From: Phycisphaeraceae bacterium D3-23
Lineage (GTDB): Bacteria > Planctomycetota > Phycisphaerae > Phycisphaerales > Phycisphaeraceae
NCBI GenBank assembly: GCA_039555135.1
Contig: CP114179.1
Location: 2,604,001-2,668,000 of the forward strand
Direction of reading: 5' to 3'
Length of the DNA stretch: 64,000 bases
The translations under genes were made by a program, and so were the position numbers. Within the stretch, counting starts at the first letter, position 1. Every line of letters starts with the position of its first letter. The notes beneath the pieces are model-generated. The model did not search any database. It was not told the origin of the DNA and saw nothing but the letters and a program-made list of their open reading frames with translations. Positions 34,491 to 42,561 of this stretch are shown here, piece by piece.

Positions 34491-34744
34491 GGTCTTCCGG
34501 CTTCGGCCCATCGCGTCCGACCCGCCTTCCCGCCTCGCCCGTTGCAGGCGAGGCAGTGGCATCAAGTCGTACACGCCCCCGGAACGCTGTGTTCTCGAAA
34601 GAACAACTTCCGGGGGGGGCCGTCACGGCGGCGCGACCGCGGGGGAGTCTCCAACCGTGCCAGCCAAACAAACGGCCACGGCGGATCACCCCACTTCCCT
34701 TTTCACCCGCGGCGTTGATTGGCAAGCAACGCCGAAGGCACCTG
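34491..34744 (-). promoter_or_regulatory. Cobalamin (adenosylcobalamin-type) riboswitch
   Basis: On the minus strand the class consensus appears in order: AGGTGCC near 34744, then GGTGAAAAGGGAAGTGGGGT and GATCCGCC, a long variable arm with its own hairpin (CCGGAAGTTG...CGTTCCGG), then GCCACTGCC, GGCGGGAAGGCGGG, and the 3' signature GAAGCCGGAAGACCTGCCTG ending near 34491. About 254 nt, within the class size range given the insert. It reads into the PEP-CTERM gene at 34387; a CCCGG/CCGGG hairpin lies between. When B12 binds, expression should fall. Confidence 0.9.
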
Positions 34745-34825
34745 GGGGTGTGAGCGCGCAGCGTACCGCCGCCCGGCTTCCGCGTCAAGAATCAATCCGT
34801 TTATCCGGATGAATGGATGAGGCGC

Positions 34826-35839
34826 CTAGCCCGGGTTGGCCGCCTCGTACGCCGCGGCCTCCTGCTCGAGCTGCTCGATCTCCCGGCGCAAGTCCTCAAG
34901 GGCTTGTGCCGTGCCGGCATCCGACGGGCCGGGGGACAGCGGCCCGCCGTCCTGCGCCATGAGCCCGAGCGGTGTCGTCAGCAGCACCAGGTCGTCTCGG
35001 CCGCGCGGGGTCTGGCCCCACGGGCCGTTGGGGTCGGGCCGGACCACCCACGTTGCTTTCTCGCCCGGCGCGAGCCCCTCGGGGTCGGCGTACGACACCT
35101 CGGCATCGACCCACGGCTCCTGGGCGTCCGGGCTCGTCACCGTGCCTTGAAAGTCCGCGCCGTACACCGGCTGGTCGAGCATGTTCGTCACACGAAGCGT
35201 CAGCACCGGCACGTCGCGCCCCTCCCACGCGCCCCACGCGACCGAGCGCTCGGTCACCAGCAGCATCCCGGGCGCCGGGCCGGCCTGTTCCATGCCGATG
35301 GCCTGCACCTCGAGCGCCGCGACCTGGCCCCGCAGGAGTTCGAGCCGGGCGACCGCCGCGTGGTACTCCACGTCGTTCATAAACTTCGTGCCCGCGTGCT
35401 GCAGCGCCGTCGTCGTCAGCATCGACACCCCCACCCACACCCCCACCGACAACACACACGCCACACCCCCCGCGATCGGTAGCCCGATGCCCCGGCCCTT
35501 GGTCGTCAGCGCCAGGATCCCGCCGATCGTCGCCAGCACAAAACCGATCACCGCGAACGGGACGCTGATGCACCCGATGAACGGGATCCAGCTCGCCAAC
35601 AGCGCAATCACACCCAGCACCAGCGACGCCACCCCCAGCCCCGTCGCCGCGCCGTTGCCCGTCGGCTGCGCCGGCTGGAGCGTCGCGGCGGCATACGGCG
35701 CCGGCTGCGCAGCGGGGGGCGCCGACGCGCCCGGCACCGTCATCGCAACCCCGCACTGCTTGCACTGCGTCGCCTTCCCGGCATAACGGTCCTCTACGCT
35801 GTACGGCTTCTGACACGACGGGCAAGTAAAGGCAATCAT
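34826..35839 (-). CDS. Zinc-ribbon membrane protein (DUF4190-like) with C-terminal extracytoplasmic domain
   Basis: 337 residues. The N-terminus MIAFTCPSCQKPYSVEDRYAGKATQCKQCGVAMTVP is a two-CxxC zinc ribbon of the MJ0042/FHA-associated kind. A Pro/Ala linker leads to ATGLGVASLVLGVIALLASWIPFIGCISVPFAVIGFVLATIGGILAL, two TM helices in the DUF4190 pattern, then a third (GVACVLSVGVWVGVSM). The last 190 residues form a beta-rich domain with VLTLRVTNMLDQPVYGADFQGTV, like a domain of translocated proteins, and a terminal coiled coil ALEDLRREIEQLEQEAAAYEA. Common layout in planctomycetes; function unknown. ATG 35839 is preferred over GTG 35842. Confidence 0.75.
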   Translation of the reverse strand: MIAFTCPSCQKPYSVEDRYAGKATQCKQCGVAMTVPGASAPPAAQPAPYAAATLQPAQPTGNGAATGLGVASLVLGVIALLASWIPFIGCISVPFAVIGFVLATIGGILALTTKGRGIGLPIAGGVACVLSVGVWVGVSMLTTTALQHAGTKFMNDVEYHAAVARLELLRGQVAALEVQAIGMEQAGPAPGMLLVTERSVAWGAWEGRDVPVLTLRVTNMLDQPVYGADFQGTVTSPDAQEPWVDAEVSYADPEGLAPGEKATWVVRPDPNGPWGQTPRGRDDLVLLTTPLGLMAQDGGPLSPGPSDAGTAQALEDLRREIEQLEQEAAAYEAANPG

Positions 35840-35929
35840 CACGGGATTCCGGGGAGATGGAGAAGATGCCGCGCCAGACTACGCAACCCCTTCCGCGTCC
35901 GCAAGCAATATGCCGATGGAGACACAATA

Positions 35930-35959
35930 GACACGCCCCGGCGGGGGCCGGGGCGTGTC
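35930..35959. terminator. GC-rich hairpin between two minus-strand genes
   Basis: GACACGCCCCGG / CCGGGGCGTGTC with a CGGGGG-type loop, 25 nt after the SPW-protein stop. No T-run, so possibly Rho-assisted. Confidence 0.65.
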
Positions 35960-35984
35960 GCAGAGTTGGGTCCGGGTGAACGGG

Positions 35985-36365
35985 TTAGGCCGTGACCACC
36001 GGGTGCGGCGCTGTGGCTTCGGGCTTGTGGAGCGAGACCACGGTGAGGACCGCCGCGCCGTTGGCGAGGTAGTAGACCAAGTCGAGGCCTTCAAAGCCCA
36101 GCAGGAACGGTGCCGTCACAAACGTGACGCCGACCGCCGCATCAACCGCGATGTGCAGCGTGTACGGCAGCACGCGGACCACGCCCAGCATATGGTCGGT
36201 CAGCAGCGTCAGCACCAGCGCCGCGGCGCCGACCACGACGCTCAGCCAGAGCGCCAGCACGTGCGACCCGCCGAGCCCGAGCAGGAACGGCGCGGCGAGC
36301 AAAACAACAGCAACAGGGTAGTCAAGGAACGCGTGGATCTTCTTAGTTACGAATCGGGGGTCCAT
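35985..36365 (-). CDS. SPW-repeat-like integral membrane protein
   Basis: 126 residues made of two similar halves, each a pair of TM helices: FLDYPVAVVLLAAPFLLGL...ALWLSVVVGAAALVLTLLTDHMLG and AVDAAVGVTFVTAPFLLGFEG...VYYLANGAAVLTVVSLHK. The duplicated D-x-x-V-G/A-V-x-L-x-x-A-P-F-L-L-G-x matches the SPW repeat family. Such proteins are small stress-associated membrane proteins without known activity. ATG has GGAG 8 nt upstream. Probably monocistronic. Confidence 0.8.
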   Translation of the reverse strand: MDPRFVTKKIHAFLDYPVAVVLLAAPFLLGLGGSHVLALWLSVVVGAAALVLTLLTDHMLGVVRVLPYTLHIAVDAAVGVTFVTAPFLLGFEGLDLVYYLANGAAVLTVVSLHKPEATAPHPVVTA

Positions 36366-36434
36366 GGGAAAGCTCCATGTGGATGGGTAGGTAAAGAAAC
36401 GGACAGCGATACGAATCGACTCGAGATGAGTCTC

Positions 36435-36507
36435 GTTTAGCCGCCGCCCAACGGGCGGCGCGTAGGCCGGCGCAACCCGCGCGCTGTCCGATGGGCAGCG
36501 GCTAAAC
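36435..36507. repeat. Long inverted repeat, family C copy 2
   Basis: GTTTAGCCGCCGCCCAACGG...CGCGCTGTCCGATGGGCAGCGGCTAAAC: same outer arms (GTTTAGCCG / CGGCTAAAC) and inner GCCGCCCAACGGGCGGC as copy 1 at 1789, different centre. Confidence 0.8.
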
Positions 36508-36887
36508 GGGTTGGCTGTTGGTTAGTAGGAAACCGCCCCGCGCTAGAACAGCGTGAGTCCCATCCCGTTGAGGTGCGCGTGCAACACATCCCGCTGGTCA
36601 CAGCGGGGCCGCGAACACGCCCGGGCGGAATGGGTGGGGGAGGTCTGCATAAGCATCTCGGACGAACCGGCCGCCTGAGAGATCAATCCTCAGAGGTGGC
36701 GTTGTATTCCTTGCGTCTGCCGATTCAAGCCAAGTGGAAGACCCGGATCGGCGCAGCCGGATTTGAAAAGAAAGAAACGCCTGGTGGCCGGGGTCGGCGC
36801 AGCCGCCCCGGAACGCGACGCCATAATCGACGTACCCCCAGCCCGTTCCCGGGGGTCGCCGCGCTCCACCCCGGACAGCAGATAGGG
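36508..36887. other. Gene-free stretch
   Basis: 380 nt with no supported gene on either strand. On the minus strand a short frame ending at the TAG near 36543 reads CDQRDVLHAHLNGMGLTLF, which looks protein-like but is not extendable upstream, so it may be a remnant. From about 36700 base composition falls toward that of the following low-GC gene. Confidence 0.5.
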
Positions 36888-37361
36888 TTATTCTCCACTC
36901 CTGTCAACGGACTCGATCCAATCAACCGTGATTTTTGACAGCGATACTTCGAATGGGCTTTGCTCAACCCATGCGTAACGATTAAATAATGGGGACTGCG
37001 CTACGATTTCGGTAAGCACGTCTCGGACGACCCCGGCCGCACGATTCATGCTTGCTGCACTATGCTTCCTGAAGATTTTGTTCTTCGGCGAGACGATCAG
37101 TATCCAGTAGTCCCCCACGCCCGGATCGCTGAAGTGGTAAAGGCACAACTCTACTCGGACAGGACTGACTTCAACCTCAAGGTACCAGCCCCAATCCTCC
37201 ATGACAGGGCCGCAATACTCTTTGATCTGTGGATGCGGCAAGAGGCGTGCATACAGCCACCCTGCGCAGTCGGCACCTAAAAACCAATGGTCGATCTGCT
37301 CGTCCGGCTGGTTCGCGAAAAACAGGTCAGACTGGGAAACAAGGTAGAGCATGATGGTCAA
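36888..37361 (-). CDS. Hypothetical protein, low-GC island gene
   Basis: 157 residues, not recognised. Mixed alpha/beta with SDLFFANQPDEQIDHWFLGADCAGWLYARLLPHP, PVMEDWGWYLEVEVSPVRVELCLYHFSDPGVGDYWILIVSPK and a final amphipathic helix. No signal peptide or membrane segment. Codon use and base composition are clearly less GC-rich than all neighbours, which points to recent transfer. The start is TTG 37361 (GAGG 5 nt upstream) or ATG 37352. Small orphan proteins with an EDWGW-type strand sometimes belong to immunity or accessory families, but I cannot place this one. Confidence 0.6.
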   Translation of the reverse strand: MTIMLYLVSQSDLFFANQPDEQIDHWFLGADCAGWLYARLLPHPQIKEYCGPVMEDWGWYLEVEVSPVRVELCLYHFSDPGVGDYWILIVSPKNKIFRKHSAASMNRAAGVVRDVLTEIVAQSPLFNRYAWVEQSPFEVSLSKITVDWIESVDRSGE

Positions 37362-37400
37362 GCGATCCTCTGTGAATGGCCTACCGAGTTCAACACAATC

Positions 37401-38996
37401 CTAATAAGCCCCGCGCCGCACCAGCACCGTCATGATCGTCTTGGTCAGCAGCGAGATGTCCAGCCAGACGGACCAGTTTCGCACGTAGTACGTATCCATG
37501 CGGACGCGCTCGTCGTAGCTGACATCGTTCCTTCCCGACGTCTGCCAGATGCCGGTAATGCCGGGGCTGACCTGCTGGTAGAGCTCGTAGACCGGGCCGT
37601 ATTTCTCGACCTCGTCATCGACGATCGGGCGCGGGCCCACGAGGGACATGTCGCCCTTGACGACATTGAGGAGCTGGGCGAACTCGTCGAGGCTGGTCTT
37701 GCGTAGGAACTTGCCGACGGCGGTGATGCGGGGGTCGTCCTTGAGCTTGTGGTCGCGTTCCCACTGGCCGCGCAGCTCGGGGTGGTCGGCGAGGTATTGC
37801 GCGAGCTTGGTGTCGGCATCGGGGACCATCGACCGGAACTTGACGATGGTGAAGTGTTGGCCGTCACGGCCCAGCCGGCGCTGCTTGTAGGTGACGGGCC
37901 CGGGCCCGCCGGTGGGGTCGAGCTTGATCGCCAGCGCGATGCCCGTGAACAGGGGCAGCAGCAGCGGGGCGGCGAGCGCGATGAGCAGGAGGTCGATGCA
38001 GCGCTTGAGCGCGCGTCGGCCGGGGTTCAAAAGCCGGTGGCGGACCTGTAATCCGAGCACGCCGTTCATATCGACGGCGCTGACCCACAGGCTCGAGAAC
38101 CCCGCGATCTGCGGGACGACCATGAGCCGGTCGAACGCCTGGCTGAGGTCGAACATCAGCCGTTCGGCGCGGGCCGGGTCGAGGTCGGCCTGGGCGAGGA
38201 TGGCGAATTTGATGTGCAGGTGCTGGGAGAGCTCGGCCGCGTCTTCGTACCCGCCGGCGACGGGGATGCCGCAGACGGCGCTGCCGGGCTCGTGGGTGTC
38301 GTCGAGGATCGCGACGGGCCGAAGCCCCAGCGCGGGCTGGCGGAGCAGGCGCTGGATGACGCCCTGCGCCGCATCCCCGCCGCCGAGGATGACGACGGGC
38401 CGGCCCCACCAGGACTGGCGTTTGAACAGGTGGCGCACGACCCCGCGGAACGACGGCAGGGCGACGAGCGTAAACGCCCAGGCGAGCAGCAGCACCCCGC
38501 GCGAGAAGGTCGGCCCCTGCGCGGTGAGGAACGTCGCGGCCGCGGCCATGAGGTAGCCCAGCGTCGCGACCGTGAACTGCCGGCGAAGCTCATCCGCCGC
38601 GGGCAGCATCACCGATGCGTAGAGCTTATTGAACGCGCCGCCGATGAGCAGGATCAGCAGAAACGGCCAGCCCACGCGCAGATAAAACACCGGGTCGTAC
38701 GCGCCGCCCGCCATCCAGTAGCCGTAGACCGCGGCGGCGTAGGCGGACGTCACGGCGAGCGTGTCGGCACCGAGCAGCAGCAGCTTCACGCGGTTGGGCT
38801 TGCCCTGCAGGTCGATCGCGACGGGGTGCGGCTTCGTGCTGGCTTGCGGTGTAGAGGATGCCGACTGGTCACGGTCGAGGAAGCGATCGACGGCCGCGCG
38901 GATCGTGCGCGTCTCACCGGACGACGGCGTCGCCATCGGTGGTGCATGCGGCAACGCGCCGCCGAGCGCCGCGTGTTGTTCGCTTGGTTGGGTCAC
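37401..38996 (-). CDS. Undecaprenyl-phosphate sugar phosphotransferase (WbaP type)
   Basis: 531 residues. The N-terminal half has four to five TM helices (KLLLLGADTLAVTSAYAAAVYGYWM ... ALPSFRGVVRH) and a CoA-binding-like Rossmann domain (GRPVVILGGGDAAQGVIQRLL). The C-terminal third is the bacterial sugar transferase: RRALKRCIDLLLIALAAPLLLPLF, VTYKQRRLGRDGQHFTIVKFRSM, KTSLDEFAQLLNVVKGDMSLVGPRPIVDDEV and SPGITGIWQTSGRNDVSY. It starts glycan assembly by moving a sugar-1-phosphate (often galactose) to undecaprenyl phosphate. The start GTG 38996 overlaps the upstream glycosyltransferase stop (GTGA), hence translational coupling. Confidence 0.92.
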   Translation of the reverse strand: MTQPSEQHAALGGALPHAPPMATPSSGETRTIRAAVDRFLDRDQSASSTPQASTKPHPVAIDLQGKPNRVKLLLLGADTLAVTSAYAAAVYGYWMAGGAYDPVFYLRVGWPFLLILLIGGAFNKLYASVMLPAADELRRQFTVATLGYLMAAAATFLTAQGPTFSRGVLLLAWAFTLVALPSFRGVVRHLFKRQSWWGRPVVILGGGDAAQGVIQRLLRQPALGLRPVAILDDTHEPGSAVCGIPVAGGYEDAAELSQHLHIKFAILAQADLDPARAERLMFDLSQAFDRLMVVPQIAGFSSLWVSAVDMNGVLGLQVRHRLLNPGRRALKRCIDLLLIALAAPLLLPLFTGIALAIKLDPTGGPGPVTYKQRRLGRDGQHFTIVKFRSMVPDADTKLAQYLADHPELRGQWERDHKLKDDPRITAVGKFLRKTSLDEFAQLLNVVKGDMSLVGPRPIVDDEVEKYGPVYELYQQVSPGITGIWQTSGRNDVSYDERVRMDTYYVRNWSVWLDISLLTKTIMTVLVRRGAY

Positions 38997-40108
38997 TGCT
39001 GGAACCGCTCCCACGCCCCTTTGACGTAGCTCTCGATCTCCTCCAAAAACCGCTGGCGGGAGAAGGCCTCCGCGTGCCGACGGATCGCGGCCGGGTCGAA
39101 ATCCCCCGCCCGCCGCAGGAATATGCTAACCGCATCGGCGATCGCCCGCGCCGACTGATCGTGGAAGTGGACCCCCGTGACGCCGTCCACCACGGTCTCG
39201 CTTGTCCCTCCCCGCGACAGCGCGACCACCGGGGCCCCGGCCGCCATCGCCTCGACCGGCGTGATGCCGAAGTCCTCATCGGCCGCGAAGACAAACGCCT
39301 TGCACCGCGCCATGTGGTCCGCGACCGTGGCGTCGTCGGCCGCGCCCAGCAGCTTGATGTTTGGCTTGCCCGCCGAGAGCGCCTTGCACCGCGCCATGCC
39401 CGGGCCGTCGCCGATCACGACGAGTTCTTCGCCGCGGAGCGCAAACGCCTCGACGACGGGCTCGACCTGTTTGTACGGCACCATCCGCGAGACGATCAGG
39501 AAGAAATCTTCGCGCGTCCGCGTCGCATCGAACCGCTCGACCTCGACCGGCGGGTAGACCACCGTCGCCTCACGCCGATAGGTCTTGTTGATGCGGCGGG
39601 CGACCGTTTTTGAATTCGCGAGGAAGTGGTCGACACGCATCGCGCTCAGTGCATCCCACTGGCGTAGCTTGTGTAGCTGCTTGCGGACGTAGGGCTTCGC
39701 GATCTTCTTGATACCCGTGAGCGCATCGACGTAGTCGTGCGTCAGGTCCCACGCGTACCGCATCGGCGAGTGCACGTAGCTGATGTGCAGCTGGTCGGCC
39801 CGGGTCAGCGCGCCCTTGGCGACGCAGTGGCTCGACGAGAACACGACGTCCGCGCCGCGCACATCGAGCGTCTCGATCAGCCGCGGCATCCAGGGCAGGA
39901 ACGCCGGGCGAAAACGCCGGCCCCCCGGGAGTTTTTGTAGCGCGGTTGTATGGATGTCGCGCCCTTCGAGAGGCGTTCCCTTGAACTGCGCAGGATCGTG
40001 GACGAGCGTGTGGATCGGCGCGTCGGGGTACAGCTCCACCACGGCCGCGAGGACCTTCTCCGACCCGGCGTAGGCCTGCAGCCATTCATGGACGAGCGCG
40101 ACACGCAT
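38993..40108 (-). CDS. Family 4 glycosyltransferase (WbaZ-like)
   Basis: 371 residues, GT-B fold. N-terminus MRVALVHEWLQAYAGSEKVLAAVVELYPDAPIHTLV and HISYVHSPMRYAWDLTHDYV are typical of WbaZ-type GT4 enzymes. The donor-binding half has FLIVSRMVPYKQVEPVVEAF and ADEDFGITPVEAMAAGAPVVALSRGGTSETVVDG (E-x7-E). Probably adds the second or third sugar onto the lipid-linked primer made by the downstream WbaP-like enzyme, with which it overlaps by 4 nt. It is divergent from the GT at 40168 across 59 nt. Confidence 0.9.
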   Translation of the reverse strand: MRVALVHEWLQAYAGSEKVLAAVVELYPDAPIHTLVHDPAQFKGTPLEGRDIHTTALQKLPGGRRFRPAFLPWMPRLIETLDVRGADVVFSSSHCVAKGALTRADQLHISYVHSPMRYAWDLTHDYVDALTGIKKIAKPYVRKQLHKLRQWDALSAMRVDHFLANSKTVARRINKTYRREATVVYPPVEVERFDATRTREDFFLIVSRMVPYKQVEPVVEAFALRGEELVVIGDGPGMARCKALSAGKPNIKLLGAADDATVADHMARCKAFVFAADEDFGITPVEAMAAGAPVVALSRGGTSETVVDGVTGVHFHDQSARAIADAVSIFLRRAGDFDPAAIRRHAEAFSRQRFLEEIESYVKGAWERFQQ

Positions 40109-40167
40109 CGGCAGATTGTAGAGGGATTTCGCTTGACGCCGATGCGGCGGACCGCGATGCTCATCGG

Positions 40168-41175
40168 ATGCCCAACCTCATGGCCGACCAGCGCTGGATC
40201 GGGGACCACGGCATCGGCCGATTCGCGCGCGAAGTGATCGCGCGCCTCGGCGACACCACGCCCGTGCCTACCGATCGGCCGCCGCTGCACCCGCTCGACC
40301 CCTGGCTGCTCCGCCGTGCACTCAAACGTGTCAGGCCTGAGCTCTACTTCACGCCCGGCTTCAACGCGCCCGCGCCCTGCGATACGCCGATCGCGATCAC
40401 CGTCCACGACCTCATCCACCTCGACGTCCCCGAAGAATCGGGGTTCACCAAACGCTGGTACTACAAGCGCATCGTCGGCCCAGCCGTGCAACGCGCCCGC
40501 GTCGTCTTCACCGTCTCCGAGTTCTCCAAACGTCGCATCGTCGAGCACTTCGAGGTCGACGCCGACCGCGTCCGCGTTGTCGGCAACGGCGTGTCCGATT
40601 GCTTCACACCCCATGGCGAAACGGCGCACCACAGCGACCATGCCCACCACCGCCACGGCCGATACCTGCTCTACGTCGGCAACCATAAGCCCCACAAAAA
40701 CGTGCCCGCACTCATCGACGCCTTCGCCCACGCGGAGCTCGACCCCGAGGTCGGGCTCGTCATCACCGGCCGACCCGACGATGCACTGATGGGACAGATC
40801 AAAGACGCCGGCGTCGACGGCCGGGTCCGCTTCATCGAAAAACTCACCGATACCGAGCTCGCCGGCTGGTACCGCGGCGCACTCGCGCTGGCCTGCCCGT
40901 CACGCTACGAGGGCTTCGGCATGCCCGTGCTCGAAGCGATGGCCTGCGGCACGCCCGTCGTCTGCAGCCCCGCCGAGGCGCTGAGCGAAGTCGCCGGCGA
41001 CGCCGTGTTGCAGGCCAACCCCGACGACCGCGCCGCCTTCGCGCAGGGGCTCGCAAGCATCGCCGAGGACGAAGCCCTGCGCAGCGACCTCACCGCCAAA
41101 GGGCTCGACCGTGCCGCGCGGTTTACCTGGGACAACGTCGCCAAGCAGGTCCGCAGCGCACTCAACATCGACTAA
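40168..41175 (+). CDS. Family 4 glycosyltransferase
   Basis: 335 residues. MPNLMADQRWIGDHGIGRFAREVIARL (G-I-G-R acceptor loop), ITVHDLIHLDVPEES, FTVSEFSKRRIVEHFEV, LYVGNHKPHKNVPALIDAFAH and CPSRYEGFGMPVLEAMACGTPVVCSPAEALSEVAG (E-x7-E with the GFGMP motif) define a GT4 mannosyltransferase-like enzyme. One of only two plus-strand genes in the polysaccharide locus. Acceptor and donor unknown. Confidence 0.9.
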   Translation: MPNLMADQRWIGDHGIGRFAREVIARLGDTTPVPTDRPPLHPLDPWLLRRALKRVRPELYFTPGFNAPAPCDTPIAITVHDLIHLDVPEESGFTKRWYYKRIVGPAVQRARVVFTVSEFSKRRIVEHFEVDADRVRVVGNGVSDCFTPHGETAHHSDHAHHRHGRYLLYVGNHKPHKNVPALIDAFAHAELDPEVGLVITGRPDDALMGQIKDAGVDGRVRFIEKLTDTELAGWYRGALALACPSRYEGFGMPVLEAMACGTPVVCSPAEALSEVAGDAVLQANPDDRAAFAQGLASIAEDEALRSDLTAKGLDRAARFTWDNVAKQVRSALNID

Positions 41176-41225
41176 GGCTCCCCCGGTCCCCCCGGTCTGG
41201 TTGCCTCAGCAGCCAGGCGATCCCC

Positions 41226-42050
41226 CTACTCCCCCGCGCATTCCGCCTCGACCCCGTCGCCCTCCAACGCCTCGGGCTCGGGCCCCCGTTTGCGAAAGGG
41301 GTGCAACAAGTGCCCGAGGTAGTTCGATGCCGTGGGCTCCTCAACCCCAAAACTCTCGGGCTCGCGGTCGGGGCAGCGGTAGGTGCCAAACAGCAGGTCC
41401 ATCACCGGGGAGATGTTTGCGTAGTTGCCGGCCCGGCGGTCCTTGTCGTGGTGCCAGTGGTGCAGCTCCGGCGCGCCGATCAAGACACGCAGCGGGCCGA
41501 TCGGCAGGCGAACGTTCGAGTGGATGTAGATCGCCCAGACCCCGCGGAACGCGACGAGCCCGGCAAGCGTTTCGATCGGGAACCCCAACAAAAACACCGG
41601 CAGGTTGATCAGCCCAACGGTGTAGACCGTGTCCAGCGGGTGCTCGCGGTGCGCCGCCAGCCAGTCCAGGTGCTCGGCCGAGTGGTGGATCGAATGGAAC
41701 CGCCAGAGCAGCGCGTTGTTGTGCTGCAGGCGGTGGCCCCAGTAGATGAAGAAGTCGCTGAGCAGCACGACCTCGACCGCCTGCAGCCACCACGGCTGGC
41801 CCGCGACCGCGGCGCGGAAGCCGGTGGGCACGGCCAGGTGAATCCAACCCCCCACATGCGCGAGCAGCCACAACACCGCGCCGTTCCACAGGAGGTACTG
41901 GCCCAGGAAGAAGCACAGGTCCGTCCACCACGCCGGCCGAAAAAACCGCTGCCCGCGCTTGGCCGGAAACGCCCACTCCAGCGGGCGAAACACCACCACC
42001 AGGAAGAAGAACCCGAACCCGCTGGTCAGGATGGCGACCGGCCACGTCAT
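41226..42050 (-). CDS. Sterol desaturase / fatty acid hydroxylase family protein
   Basis: 274 residues with four hydrophobic stretches and the three di-iron His boxes: HRLQH (106-110), HSIHHSAEH (119-127) and LHHWHHDK (about 210-217), plus DFFIYWGHR. Members hydroxylate or desaturate membrane lipids. Its position between glycan genes, overlapping the upstream lipoprotein-like gene by ATGA, suggests modification of a lipid carrier or co-expressed envelope lipid; the substrate is unknown. A Glu-rich tail (EPEALEGDGVEAECAGE) is unusual. Confidence 0.88.
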   Translation of the reverse strand: MTWPVAILTSGFGFFFLVVVFRPLEWAFPAKRGQRFFRPAWWTDLCFFLGQYLLWNGAVLWLLAHVGGWIHLAVPTGFRAAVAGQPWWLQAVEVVLLSDFFIYWGHRLQHNNALLWRFHSIHHSAEHLDWLAAHREHPLDTVYTVGLINLPVFLLGFPIETLAGLVAFRGVWAIYIHSNVRLPIGPLRVLIGAPELHHWHHDKDRRAGNYANISPVMDLLFGTYRCPDREPESFGVEEPTASNYLGHLLHPFRKRGPEPEALEGDGVEAECAGE

Positions 42051-42457
42051 TCGTCAGAGGCCGGCGGGGGATCGAAAACACCGGGGAAGGTTTCGAAGTC
42101 AACGCCGTCGTAGGGTGCTTCGGGCTCGTCCTCCTCCGGTTCGAAGCCCGGGAAGTCACGGAGGTCGAATTCCATCGGGAACGACTTCGAGCCGGGCATC
42201 AGGCGGGTGCGATCGAGCAGACCCTCGGGCGTAACGATCTGCGCGGACTTGGAGCTGGGGATCACCAGCCAGTCGGTGTTCGGCGGGGACACCGCCCGCG
42301 ACTTCGAGCCCGATAGCAACGCACCCTCACGGTCCGCCGCATCGGTCTGCGCGTCGCCGGAGGTACGCGACTGGCAGGCGACGTACAGCGACAGACACGC
42401 CGCCGAGAACAGCACGATCGTGACGCGGAGGATTTTGATGTGCAGCTTACTTTTCAT
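42047..42457 (-). CDS. Small putative lipoprotein
   Basis: 136 residues. KIRVTI-type basic start, hydrophobic ILRVTIVLFSAACLSLYVAC with a lipobox-like YVAC (Cys28), then an acidic, Pro-rich, probably extended tail (FEPEEDEPEAPYDGVDFETFPGVFDPPPASDE). GSKS occurs twice (SGSKSRA, PGSKSFP). Not recognised. The ATGA overlap with the hydroxylase downstream implies a joint function. Confidence 0.65.
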   Translation of the reverse strand: MKSKLHIKILRVTIVLFSAACLSLYVACQSRTSGDAQTDAADREGALLSGSKSRAVSPPNTDWLVIPSSKSAQIVTPEGLLDRTRLMPGSKSFPMEFDLRDFPGFEPEEDEPEAPYDGVDFETFPGVFDPPPASDE

Positions 42458-42561
42458 CGGACACCCCGTGTCGGCAGGCCGGACATCGGCCCGACGTCGA
42501 CTTCATTGGATTCTAACCCGTCGGACGCACGGCTCCAAGGGTTGTTCCATAAAACGTTTGG

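Noticed and set aside
35930-35959. Considered as another dispersed repeat family
   Set aside because: Only one copy in the window and placed right after a stop codon, so a terminator is the simpler reading.
36573-36938. Plus-strand frame of 121 codons in the gene-free stretch
   Set aside because: No ribosome-binding site, low-complexity Arg/Pro composition and overlap with the start of the opposite real gene's 3' end.
36888-37361. Polymorphic-toxin immunity gene
   Set aside because: No toxin, Rhs or secretion-tag gene is adjacent; size alone is not evidence.
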